Shown here piece by piece: positions 14,238 through 22,277 of a stretch of DNA of 32,338 bases (position 1 is its first letter; each line of letters opens with the position of its first letter). The notes under the pieces were generated by a model. The model worked only from the letters and a program-made list of their open reading frames with translations. It did not search any database and was not told where the DNA came from. Source of the DNA: Holophagaceae bacterium (GTDB taxonomy: Bacteria; Acidobacteriota; Holophagae; Holophagales; Holophagaceae); contig JANYAS010000091.1 in assembly GCA_025361205.1 (NCBI GenBank), forward strand, positions 1-32,338. The letters are read 5' to 3'. Both the position numbers and the translations under genes were made by a program.

Positions 14238-15868
14238 TGGTTTCGTTTTCCAATGTCAGCAAACAGTACGGCAGGCAGATCCTATTCATCGAGGCGGATT
14301 TCCAACTCAACCCCGGCGAGAAAGTGGGCCTGGTGGGCCCGAACGGGGCGGGGAAGTCCACGCTGTTCCGCATGATCATGGGCGAGGAGTCGCCGGATGA
14401 CGGCACGATCTCCTTCCCTAAGAAACTCACCATCGGCTACTTCCGACAGGAAGTGGACGAGATGTCGGGCCGGCCCGTGCTCGATGAAGCCATCGCTGGC
14501 AGCGGGCGGCTGGGTGACCTGCACCATGAGTTGCTTGACCTGGAACACGCCCTGGCCGATCCGGCACGGGCCAATGAGCTGGAGGCGATCCTGGACCGCT
14601 TCGGTCATGTCCAGGAGGAATATCAGCACCTGGGCGGCTACGAACTGGAGGCCCGCGCCCGGGCCTGCCTCCTGGGCCTCGGCTTCGAGGACGCCCAGAT
14701 CGACGGCGACGTGGGGGCCCTGTCTGGGGGTTGGAAGATGCGCGTCTCCATGGCCAAGGTGCTGCTGGGGAACTTCGATGTCCTGCTGATGGACGAGCCC
14801 ACCAATCACCTGGACATCGAATCCATCCTCTGGCTCGAGTCCTACCTGAAAGCCGTGCCCGCCACGCTGCTGATGACCTCCCACGACCGGGACTTCATGA
14901 ACCGCGTGGTGACGAAGGTGATCGAAATTGATGGCGGCGACATCGTCACCTATTCAGGGAACTACGACTTCTACGTGCGAGAGCGGGAGACCCGCGAGAC
15001 CAACCAGGAGGCCGCCTTCGCCCGCCAGCAGGCCAAGCTGGCCAAGGAACAACGCTTCATCGACCGGTTCGCGGCGCACGCCTCCAAGGCCGCCCAGGTG
15101 CAAAGTCGCGTGAAGGCCCTGGACAAGATCGAGCGTATCGAGCCACCCCGGAAGCGCCGGGCCGTGAAGTGGGACTTTCGCATTCCCGGCCGCTCCGGCG
15201 ACGACGTGGCCATGCTCGACGGGGTCGGCAAGGCCTATGGTGCGCGAAAGCTGTACGACCAGTTCGCCTTTCACATCCGCCGCGGCGAACGCTGGTGCGT
15301 CATGGGCAAGAATGGCGCCGGTAAATCCACGCTGCTCAAGATGGTGGCCGGGGCCATCCAGCCGGACGCAGGCACCGTGCGCCTGGGCGCCAGCCTCAGG
15401 GTCGGCTACTTTTCCCAGCAGGCCCTGGATCTCCTCAATGCGGACCTCACCGTACTGGAGCAGATGCAGCAGGACTTCCCTATGGAAGGTCTGGGCGTAG
15501 TGCGCAACCTCCTTGGCGCCTTCCAGTTCTCTGGGGATGACGTGGACAAGAAAGTGCGCGCCCTGTCCGGTGGCGAGAAGTCCCGGCTGGTGATGGCGCG
15601 GATGCTCTTCGATCCGCCCAACTTCCTGGTGTTGGATGAGCCCACGAACCACCTGGATCTGGCCACCAAGGAAATGCTCATCGAGGCACTGAAGGACTTC
15701 GAGGGCACCATGCTCTTCGTGTCCCACGACCGCGCCTTCCTGCGTGGCCTGGCCAACCGGGTGCTGGAACTGGGCGGCGAGGAGCACGATGGCCCCATGG
15801 TCTATGGCGGCTCCTACGTCGAATACGTGGAGCGCACCGGCCGCGAAGCCCCGGGCGTCCACAACTAG
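14237..15868 (+). CDS. ABC-F family ATPase (ribosome-associated)
   Basis: This 543-residue soluble protein has two ABC domains and no membrane part. Domain 1 has GPNGAGKST (about 35-43), LSGGWKMR and LLMDEPTNHLD. The Arg/Lys-rich linker with ARQQAKLAKEQRFIDRF is the ABC-F P-site tRNA-interaction arm. Domain 2 has GKNGAGKSTLL, LSGGEKSR, LVLDEPTNHLD and the SHDRAF switch. ABC-F proteins act on the ribosome to relieve stalled or hindered translation. It is closest in style to the YdiF/Uup/EttA housekeeping groups; the subgroup is not certain. ATG 14237 is preceded by TTGAGG inside mscS and overlaps that stop by one base. The TAG stop is shared with the convergent gene's stop. Confidence 0.95.
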   Translation: MVSFSNVSKQYGRQILFIEADFQLNPGEKVGLVGPNGAGKSTLFRMIMGEESPDDGTISFPKKLTIGYFRQEVDEMSGRPVLDEAIAGSGRLGDLHHELLDLEHALADPARANELEAILDRFGHVQEEYQHLGGYELEARARACLLGLGFEDAQIDGDVGALSGGWKMRVSMAKVLLGNFDVLLMDEPTNHLDIESILWLESYLKAVPATLLMTSHDRDFMNRVVTKVIEIDGGDIVTYSGNYDFYVRERETRETNQEAAFARQQAKLAKEQRFIDRFAAHASKAAQVQSRVKALDKIERIEPPRKRRAVKWDFRIPGRSGDDVAMLDGVGKAYGARKLYDQFAFHIRRGERWCVMGKNGAGKSTLLKMVAGAIQPDAGTVRLGASLRVGYFSQQALDLLNADLTVLEQMQQDFPMEGLGVVRNLLGAFQFSGDDVDKKVRALSGGEKSRLVMARMLFDPPNFLVLDEPTNHLDLATKEMLIEALKDFEGTMLFVSHDRAFLRGLANRVLELGGEEHDGPMVYGGSYVEYVERTGREAPGVHN

Positions 15869-16770
15869 AAGGTCAATCTCAGCGGCGGGGGCGGCTGGCA
15901 GCGGAGGGTGAGCCAGGCTCTGCTGCGGGGATGGTCGAGTTCCAGCAGGTGGGCATGGAGCAGGTACCCCGGATCGCCGGGCAGGGCCTGGGTTCCAGGC
16001 CTGGGCGTGCCGCCGGGGCCGTAGAGGGGATCGCCCACCAGCGGGTGGCCCGCGAAGGCCAGGTGGATCCGAATCTGGTGGGGGCGGCCCGTGAGAATTT
16101 CTATTTGCACCAGGGAGCAGTCCTCCTGCCGCTCCAGCACCCGGACGCGGCTGAGGGAGGCGCGTCCTCCAGAACACGCCGCATGCAGCGTGCCCAGGGG
16201 GCCGTAGGGAACCTCCCCGATGGGTGCCGCGACCTCGAAGGCCTCCAACTCGGGATGCCCCTGGCAAAGGGCCACGTAGACCTTGCGCGTGCGCCGCTCG
16301 CGGAAGGCCTCCTGCAGCGGTTTCCGCGCCTCGATGGTGCGGGCGAACAGCACGAGGCCCGAGGTGCCCCGGCCCAGGCGGTGCATGGGGCTGGCCTCCG
16401 GGCACCTCCGTCGCACCAGGGCCAGCAGGGTGTGCTCCAGGAACTCGCCGCCCGCGGGCAGGGTGGGCAGGCCGCTGGGCTTGGCCACGGCGAGCAGATC
16501 CTCGTCCTCATAAAGAATTGCCGTGGCAAGGGGAACTTCGGGTTCGATCCAGGGCGGCCGAGCCCATACCAACCATTGTCCGGCGCCGAGGATCTCGTCG
16601 CCCGAGGCGGTCTGGTCATCCAGGAACACCTGGCCCGCAAGAATCCGCTCCCGCCATTCGGCTTCGGTAGCCCTGGCGTACCGGACCGCGAGATGGGCAC
16701 ACACCGTCCGCCCGGCCGCCGCAAGGGCGATCTGTTCCCGATGTCGGAATCCACCGTTCGGTTCTCGCAT
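15865..16770 (-). CDS. RluA-family pseudouridine synthase homologue lacking the catalytic Asp
   Basis: The 301-residue protein has an N-terminal S4-like RNA-binding segment (about 15-70). The RluA fold then runs from DLLAVAKPSGLPTLP (about 91-105) through TRKVYVALCQGHP to GRPHQIRIHLAFAGHPLVGDPLYG. The motif that normally reads HRLD.xTSG here reads HRLGRGTSG: Gly133 replaces the catalytic Asp, confirmed at codon level on the minus strand near 16372-16374. As far as I recall a sub-branch of the family, including plant RPUS5-type proteins, also has HRLG, so this may be an established variant rather than recent damage. The start ATG 16770 is preceded by a weak GGAA. The stop shares CTAG with the ABC-F gene. 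Confidence 0.88.
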   Translation of the reverse strand: MREPNGGFRHREQIALAAAGRTVCAHLAVRYARATEAEWRERILAGQVFLDDQTASGDEILGAGQWLVWARPPWIEPEVPLATAILYEDEDLLAVAKPSGLPTLPAGGEFLEHTLLALVRRRCPEASPMHRLGRGTSGLVLFARTIEARKPLQEAFRERRTRKVYVALCQGHPELEAFEVAAPIGEVPYGPLGTLHAACSGGRASLSRVRVLERQEDCSLVQIEILTGRPHQIRIHLAFAGHPLVGDPLYGPGGTPRPGTQALPGDPGYLLHAHLLELDHPRSRAWLTLRCQPPPPLRLTF

Positions 16771-16812
16771 GCTTGGTTCCCGGAAACGCCAGGGGGTCTG
16801 GGCGGCCCAGGA

Positions 16813-16926
16813 TTATCGCAGCTTGAACCGCTGCACGGTCTCCTTGAGGTTCTCGGCCACGGGCTACTTCGGCCACGACCTGCCCACCAAGCGGATGACG
16901 GCCCTGTGCTGCTGGATGGTGGAGTA
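16813..16926 (-). pseudogene. Decayed C-terminal remnant of a methyl-accepting chemotaxis protein
   Basis: Between the RluA-like start and the ftcD stop, the minus strand encodes VAENLKETVQRFKLR followed by TAA at 16813-16815. That is a typical chemoreceptor C-terminus. Upstream in another frame is STIQQHRAVI, resembling the TIQQNAAV segment that precedes it in intact receptors, and an in-frame TAG interrupts the two pieces. No start codon or complete frame exists. I infer that the tail of a chemoreceptor gene was left after deletion and frameshifts. The match is short and judged by eye. Confidence 0.4.
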
Positions 16927-16929
16927 GGC

Positions 16930-18777
16930 CTACTTCTTGGCCTTGTTCAGCCGGTCCAGCAGCTTCTGGTCCACATAGGCGGTCACCTGGGCGAGCTTAT
17001 CTCCGGCCTCCGTCAGAAGGTCGGAGCATTGGGCCTGCATCTCGGCCACATAGTCAGGATCGGTGATGTCCTTGAGGTTGATGACCACGTTCCACACGCC
17101 GCCGCGTACACCGGCGTAGGCCATCTGGGCGCCCACGGCCGCGTCGGTGATGGAGGCCACCTTGCCCAGGCGGGCGGCTTCACCTGCCAGCTCCAGCGCG
17201 GCGAGGCTCGTCCTGGCAGTATCGAGCGGGACCTCAATGGCGACCTTCAACCCCGCCTGCATGGCGGCCTGCCGAGCCGCCTTCTGCTCGGGCGTAGCCT
17301 CCGGCAAGCGACGGGCGTCCATGAAGGCGTTGAAGGCATTGGTATCGGCGTCCACGGCCACCAGCAGGCGGTCCTTGAGCACCTGGGCCTGCTCTGCGAG
17401 GGCGATGAGCTTGGCGTCTTTGTCGGCATCCGGCCCGCCCTGGGCCAGGTTGGCCACCATGCTGGCGAGCGCCGCGCCTAGGCTGCCGGCCAGGGCCGCG
17501 ATGGAGCCGCCACCCGGGGCCGGGGTGTCGCGGCTGACCTCGTCCGTGAAGGCGAAGATTGGCATGGCCACCAGGGCCTTGGGAGCGTAGGTCGGCAGGC
17601 CCAGCACCTTGTTCTCCACCTCGAAGGGCGCCACATCCCCGAGGCCCATGGAGTACACAGCGGTCTGTAAAATGTCGGCCATGGGCACGCCCGTGGACTT
17701 GCCCATGGCCTTCAGGTAGTGCCTGCCCGAGGCCAGCAGGCACTGGAAGGGCACCAGGCCCACGATTTCGCTGCCAGTGACCACCAGACCGCGCTGGGCG
17801 GCCAGTCGGCGGGCCTCCTCCAGCACGGTGTGCGGGGCGGTCTGCTGGTAGTCCGTGAGGTTCACGCTGATCTGGGCGCGGCGGTAGGTGTCCACGTACC
17901 AACCGATGGCCTTACAGTGACTGAAGGTGCCCCGGCGGCGGACTTTCTGGCCCACGGGATTCGCCGGATCTGCGTCGTTCATGCGCATGAGGTCCAGCAG
18001 GTCGTAGCCGTGGGCCGAGGCGCAGTGGTCCACCGTCGCCTGGAAGGTGGCGCCCGTGAAGTCGCAGTTGCCACAGGGGAAGGAGCCCTCTGCGTAGAAG
18101 ATCAATTCTCCGGCCTGGTAGTAGGGCTGCACGTCGCCGCGCCGGGCCACGCGGCCCTTTTCGCGCAGCTCGAAGGCAATATCCGTCGCGTGGCCCTTGT
18201 CCGCCGAGTTCAACGTGACGTTGTAGGCCACGAGAAACTCCCGGGCGCCAATGATGGTGGCGCCAGCCGAGGCGTTGTAGGGGGCCACGAAGTCAGGCTG
18301 CCACCGGGGGTCCTGCAGCTTCTTCTCCAGACCCTCGTATTCGCCCTTGCGGACCTCGGCCAGGTTCCGCCGCTCGGGCCGCGAGGCGGCGGCTCCGTAG
18401 AGGTAGACCGGGATGGCCAGTTCGCGGGCCACGCGCGCCCCCAGACGGCGGGCCAGCTCCGCGCAATCTTCCATGCTGAGGCCTTCCACCGGCACGAAGG
18501 GCACCACGTCCGTGGCGCCCATGCGCGGGTGAGCGCCATGCTGCTGGCGCATGTCGATGACCTTCGCGGCTTCGGCGATGCAGCGGAAGGCGCCCTCCAG
18601 CACGGCTTCGGGCTCGCCAAGAAAGGTGATCACGGTGCGGTTCGTGTCTGCTCCGGGGTCAACATCCAGCAACCGCACGCCCGGAACCGCAGCGATGGCC
18701 TCCGTCACCTGCTTGATCTTCGCGGCATCCCGGCCCTCCGAGATGTTCGGCACGCATTCCACCAGCTTGCGGGACAT
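16930..18777 (-). CDS. ftcD: Bifunctional glutamate formimidoyltransferase / formimidoyltetrahydrofolate cyclodeaminase
   Basis: FtcD moves the formimino group from formiminoglutamate (histidine breakdown) to tetrahydrofolate, then releases ammonia to give methenyl-THF. The 615-residue product is the fused form. The transferase half runs from LVECVPNISEGRD (about 5-17) through QHGAHPRMGATDVVPF, whose His is the catalytic residue, to roughly residue 330. The cyclodeaminase half holds DTPAPGGGSIAALAGSLGAAL (about 413-433) and ends with a helical bundle. ATG 18777 is chosen because TGGAGG lies just upstream and the family motif begins four residues later; a longer frame to 18912 has no such support. 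No other histidine-degradation genes are visible nearby. Confidence 0.95.
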   Translation of the reverse strand: MSRKLVECVPNISEGRDAAKIKQVTEAIAAVPGVRLLDVDPGADTNRTVITFLGEPEAVLEGAFRCIAEAAKVIDMRQQHGAHPRMGATDVVPFVPVEGLSMEDCAELARRLGARVARELAIPVYLYGAAASRPERRNLAEVRKGEYEGLEKKLQDPRWQPDFVAPYNASAGATIIGAREFLVAYNVTLNSADKGHATDIAFELREKGRVARRGDVQPYYQAGELIFYAEGSFPCGNCDFTGATFQATVDHCASAHGYDLLDLMRMNDADPANPVGQKVRRRGTFSHCKAIGWYVDTYRRAQISVNLTDYQQTAPHTVLEEARRLAAQRGLVVTGSEIVGLVPFQCLLASGRHYLKAMGKSTGVPMADILQTAVYSMGLGDVAPFEVENKVLGLPTYAPKALVAMPIFAFTDEVSRDTPAPGGGSIAALAGSLGAALASMVANLAQGGPDADKDAKLIALAEQAQVLKDRLLVAVDADTNAFNAFMDARRLPEATPEQKAARQAAMQAGLKVAIEVPLDTARTSLAALELAGEAARLGKVASITDAAVGAQMAYAGVRGGVWNVVINLKDITDPDYVAEMQAQCSDLLTEAGDKLAQVTAYVDQKLLDRLNKAKK

Positions 18778-19135
18778 GGGACCTCCAGAACCTTCAAGCC
18801 TAGCATCACCATGTATTTCGCACGTTGACTCAGGAGCTGTTCGAAACAACTCCAGGCAAAACGAAACCACCAAAGGAGGGCGGACCGATGGCCGTCCTCT
18901 CGGGGCAAGCACCAGGAACCTTTCGAAAACTGTACGTGATTTTCATCACGGATATTGGGGTCAATAAAGGAGAATACTCTTCGGACTGCTCACCTACCGT
19001 TTTGAGTGACAAGTCCCTTTCACGCGTCTCGATTTTAGCTATCGGCGTGTACCAACACGCTGAGATCACGGCATGAACCCGGGACGGGATTGCCCCCTCC
19101 CCTCCGCTAGCGCCCGCCATGGGCAAGGAGCCTTA
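18778..19135. other. Divergent control region between ftcD and the TonB-dependent receptor
   Basis: This 358-base stretch is distinctly less GC-rich than its neighbours. It holds two hairpins: GGAGCTGTT/AACAACTCC at 18833-18853 with one mismatch, and GAGGGCGGACC/GGCCGTCCTC at 18876-18899 with one bulge. It also holds a CRP-like palindrome (18935-18950) and a short inverted repeat GCGTGT-ACCA-ACACGC (19045-19060). A 62-codon frame at 18888-19076 has a near-perfect ribosome site (AAAGGAGGG), but only 35 of 62 third positions are G or C by my count, unlike real genes here. It is more likely structured leader than coding. Clear -35/-10 pairs were not found on either strand. Confidence 0.6.
18935..18950. 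promoter_or_regulatory. CRP/FNR-type palindrome
   Basis: CGTGATTTTCATCACG is a perfect inverted repeat (CGTGAT/ATCACG, 4-base centre) and has the GTGA-N6-TCAC core of CRP-family operators. It lies 185 bases before the receptor start and 158 before the ftcD start, so it could serve either gene. Confidence 0.5.
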
Positions 19136-22100
19136 ATGAAATTCCGCACGTCCAGCACCCTCCTCCTAACTGCGTTCGCCTGCGCGGTTGTGGGTCACGC
19201 CCAGACGAGTACTACCTCCGGGGCAGTCCGGGGCAGTGTGAAATCGAAACAGGGCAGTGCGGTGGTCAAGGCCACCCTGCTCCTCCGCAATGTTGACACC
19301 GGCTTTACGAGGACCACTGTCACGGATGTCCGCGGGGACTATCAATTCGCCTTCCTGCCGGTGGGCACCTATGAATTGACTGTCACAGCCTCGGGGCTGA
19401 GGACCGCCAAGGACAGTTCTGTGCGAGTGGGCCTGGGCCAGGCCGCCACCCAGAACTTCAATCTCGATGTGGCGGAGGCCACAGCTTCGGTCGAGGTGGT
19501 GGCCGAGACGGCCGCCGTGGACGTGACCCAGATCAACACGCAGTCCTCCATCTCGCAGGAACTGGTCGAGGCCGTTCCCGTCAATGGTCGCAACTTCACG
19601 GATCTCGTCCAGCTGACCCCCGGCGCCGCTGTGGGCGGAACCAGCTACTACACGTCGGTCGAGGGCGCCCGCGGCATCCAGAACAACCTTCAGATCGACG
19701 GGGGCAGCTACAACTCCAAGTTCAACGGTGAACAGCGGGGTGGCACCCGCATCCCCTTCACCTTCGGCCAGGATTCCATCAAGGAACTTCAGGTCATCAC
19801 CAATTCCTTCGATGCCCAGTACGGCGATGCCGTGGGCGCGATCATCAACGCCGTCACCAAAACGGGCACCAACGAGACCCAGGGCATGGCCTTCATGCTG
19901 TTCCGCCCCAATTCCCTGGTGGCCAAGGTCAAGCCCGTACCCTATGACCCGAATCTTTTAAATACGGATGAAAACCGGACCCGCCACTACCAGTCCGTTC
20001 AAGTGGGCTTCAACCTGGGCGGCCCCATCCTCAAGGACAAGCTGCACTACTTCGTGAACGTGGAGATGGCCCGGAAGCGGGAGGACAGCATCCCCTCCTT
20101 CGATTCCACCGCATCGGGGGCCGCGGCCTTCTTCGCCCCGGGCACCGGCATGGGGGCCCTGCTGATGACCATGCCGGGCCGCACCCTGGACCAGGAGAAG
20201 GGCCGCCCCTGGACCGACGAGCAGAAGAACCTCGTGGTCATGGGCCGCCTGGACTGGGACATCAACCAGAACCACCGGGCAACGCTGCGTTTGAACTCCC
20301 AGAATTATCAGGGGCTTAATGATATCTACGCCGGTTCCAGAAGGTCGGACACGGCCGAATCGGGCAACTCCACCATGAAATTCACCAGCCTTTCCACGGT
20401 GCTGGAGCTCACCTCCACCCTTACCTCCAACCTGCTGAACGAAGCCCGGGTCCAGATCGCCAGCGAGAAACGCCCCACTACACCGAATTCCACCCTCACA
20501 TCCCCGGTGCGCATCCTGAGAGTGGGAAGCAACTACGACATCAATGCCGGTCAGTACTACATCGATCCCCGCACCACGAACGAAACCACCACGCAAATCC
20601 AGGACAACCTCACCTTCATGACCGGCGACTGGGTCCTCAAGGGTGGCGTGGACCTCCAGTTCATCAACATGAAGAACCGCTACCTGCCCAATGCTAATGG
20701 CAGTTGGGCCTTTCCTACTTATGATCTGGCCAATGCCTGGTTCGCGGGCGTGGTCGATCCCAACAACACACCCAATCCCTTGAGTGGAATCACCTACACC
20801 CAAGGATACTCCCCCATCGATGGTGTCAGCGATTTCAGCGAGAAGTACTTGGCCGGCTACCTTCAGGCCCAGAATGGCAGCCTCTTCAACAGGCGCCTGC
20901 TCCTGAGCCTGGGCCTGCGCTACACCGCAGAAATCTGGAGCGGCAACACCAACCCCAACGGCAAGCTCCAGGGGCTGGACCGGGCCCCCAACGACAAAAC
21001 CTTGGATCCCCGCTTCGGCTTCACCCTGGACCTCTTCGGCAATTCGAAGACGGTCCTCCGGGGCGGCTACGGCTGGTTCAGCGTTAGCAACCCGGGCCAG
21101 ACGGCCTCCGGCGCCATCATGAACAACGGCATCAATCTGGTGTCCTACTCCATGACCGCAAGCGCCAACCCCGCGCTGTTCACACCTGGGACAGGCCTTC
21201 TTTCCGCCGCCCAGCGCTGGAGCGGTCCATTGACAGCCGCCGGCTCCATGACCCGCCTTCCCACCAGCACCCTCCTGAATGATCCTGCCCTCAGGGCGAG
21301 CACCGTCGTGCCCACCATCATCGATCCCGAGATGAAGATGACCCAGGCGCGGGCGGCCTCCTTGGGCATCGAGCAGGATCTGGGCAACGGCTTCACCGTG
21401 GGCGCGCGCGTCACCTACAAGAAATTCCTCAACCTTCAGTACGCGGTGAACATCAACCTCGCCCAGATGGCCCCGGGCACCACCACTGTGGACCCGAACG
21501 CCATCTACAACGATGGCTACCCCTCAAAGTGGAACCAATTTTCCACGACTGCGCGCCCGGGGCGGGCCATCGTGCGGGGTCGGGCCCTGGATCTCAGCGG
21601 TTTTGGTGACGTCATCCTTTCAAAGAACGACGGGGAAGGCCGCTACCGCAGCCTGGTGCTGGAAGCGGGCCGCCGGCCCGGCAGCGGCTGGGGCTTCAAG
21701 AGCAGCCTGACCTTCGCCAAGGCCGAGGACAACAATTCCAACGAGCGGGCTACCCTTACCTCAGTCAGCGCGCTGACGGAAAATCCGGCGGATCCCCTGG
21801 CCTCCTGGGCCCTGAGTGACAACGATCATGCCTTCCGGGCCACCCTGGCCTGGTTCGCCCCCACCGTCTATGGCGTCCGGGTGTCCGGCATCACCACCTT
21901 CACCACCGGGCGTCCCTGGAATGGCATCTATTTCGCCGATATAAACGGCGACGGAAAGTTCATCGATACCGTCGACGGCCGCAACAGCCACCGCCAACCC
22001 AACGAGAAGACCTTCGACCTAAGGTTCTCCCGGCAGTTCCAGGTCGCCCGGGGCTTCTCCCTGGAGGCAATCTTCGACATTTACAACGCCTTCAACTGGG

Positions 22101-22225
22101 CCAACCAGTACACCCGTCAAACCCAGTACACCATTGCAACGGGACAAAACCCCAACTTTGGCGCCATTGATTCGCCCGACAACCGCACCCGCGAAGCCCA
22201 GTTCACCCTCAAGGCCCGGTTCTAG
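19136..22225 (+). CDS. Oar-like TonB-dependent outer-membrane receptor
   Basis: The 1029-residue outer-membrane protein has a signal peptide (about 1-22, ending GHA). A carboxypeptidase-regulatory-like beta-sandwich follows (about 28-110, GAVRGSVKSKQGS...VKATLLLRN...TVTDVRGDYQFAFLPVGTYELTV). Then come a plug domain (about 130-245, with VPVNGRNFTDLVQLTPGA and IKELQVITNSFDAQYGDAVGAIINAVTKTGTN) and a long beta barrel closing with the Phe-terminated strand FTLKARF. This architecture is typical of Oar/SusC-like importers in Acidobacteriota, which take up large substrates such as glycans or peptides using TonB energy; the ligand is not readable. ATG 19136 has AGGAG 5 bases upstream. The lipoprotein gene follows within tens of bases. 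Confidence 0.94.
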   Translation: MKFRTSSTLLLTAFACAVVGHAQTSTTSGAVRGSVKSKQGSAVVKATLLLRNVDTGFTRTTVTDVRGDYQFAFLPVGTYELTVTASGLRTAKDSSVRVGLGQAATQNFNLDVAEATASVEVVAETAAVDVTQINTQSSISQELVEAVPVNGRNFTDLVQLTPGAAVGGTSYYTSVEGARGIQNNLQIDGGSYNSKFNGEQRGGTRIPFTFGQDSIKELQVITNSFDAQYGDAVGAIINAVTKTGTNETQGMAFMLFRPNSLVAKVKPVPYDPNLLNTDENRTRHYQSVQVGFNLGGPILKDKLHYFVNVEMARKREDSIPSFDSTASGAAAFFAPGTGMGALLMTMPGRTLDQEKGRPWTDEQKNLVVMGRLDWDINQNHRATLRLNSQNYQGLNDIYAGSRRSDTAESGNSTMKFTSLSTVLELTSTLTSNLLNEARVQIASEKRPTTPNSTLTSPVRILRVGSNYDINAGQYYIDPRTTNETTTQIQDNLTFMTGDWVLKGGVDLQFINMKNRYLPNANGSWAFPTYDLANAWFAGVVDPNNTPNPLSGITYTQGYSPIDGVSDFSEKYLAGYLQAQNGSLFNRRLLLSLGLRYTAEIWSGNTNPNGKLQGLDRAPNDKTLDPRFGFTLDLFGNSKTVLRGGYGWFSVSNPGQTASGAIMNNGINLVSYSMTASANPALFTPGTGLLSAAQRWSGPLTAAGSMTRLPTSTLLNDPALRASTVVPTIIDPEMKMTQARAASLGIEQDLGNGFTVGARVTYKKFLNLQYAVNINLAQMAPGTTTVDPNAIYNDGYPSKWNQFSTTARPGRAIVRGRALDLSGFGDVILSKNDGEGRYRSLVLEAGRRPGSGWGFKSSLTFAKAEDNNSNERATLTSVSALTENPADPLASWALSDNDHAFRATLAWFAPTVYGVRVSGITTFTTGRPWNGIYFADINGDGKFIDTVDGRNSHRQPNEKTFDLRFSRQFQVARGFSLEAIFDIYNAFNWANQYTRQTQYTIATGQNPNFGAIDSPDNRTREAQFTLKARF

Positions 22226-22277
22226 GGAGGCTGGCATGAACCCCATCGATTCCGCCTCGAAACATTCAGGAGCACGC

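Noticed and set aside
14954..16405. 483-codon open frame on the minus strand over the ABC-F and RluA-like genes
   Set aside because: It is antisense to the ABC-F gene and out of frame with the RluA-like gene, with no family motifs. It arises from GC-rich codon bias.
15931..17481. 516-codon open frame on the plus strand across the RluA-like gene and ftcD
   Set aside because: It is antisense to two well-supported genes. The translation is Gly/His/Arg-rich low-complexity sequence with no recognisable motif, as expected for the complement of GC-rich coding DNA.
18778..18912. Longer ftcD start at 18912
   Set aside because: The FtcD motif starts right after ATG 18777, which has TGGAGG just upstream. 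The added 45 residues are unlike the family.
19073..19135. Receptor start at ATG 19073
   Set aside because: It would add 21 residues before the signal peptide. ATG 19136 has AGGAG and begins a proper signal sequence.
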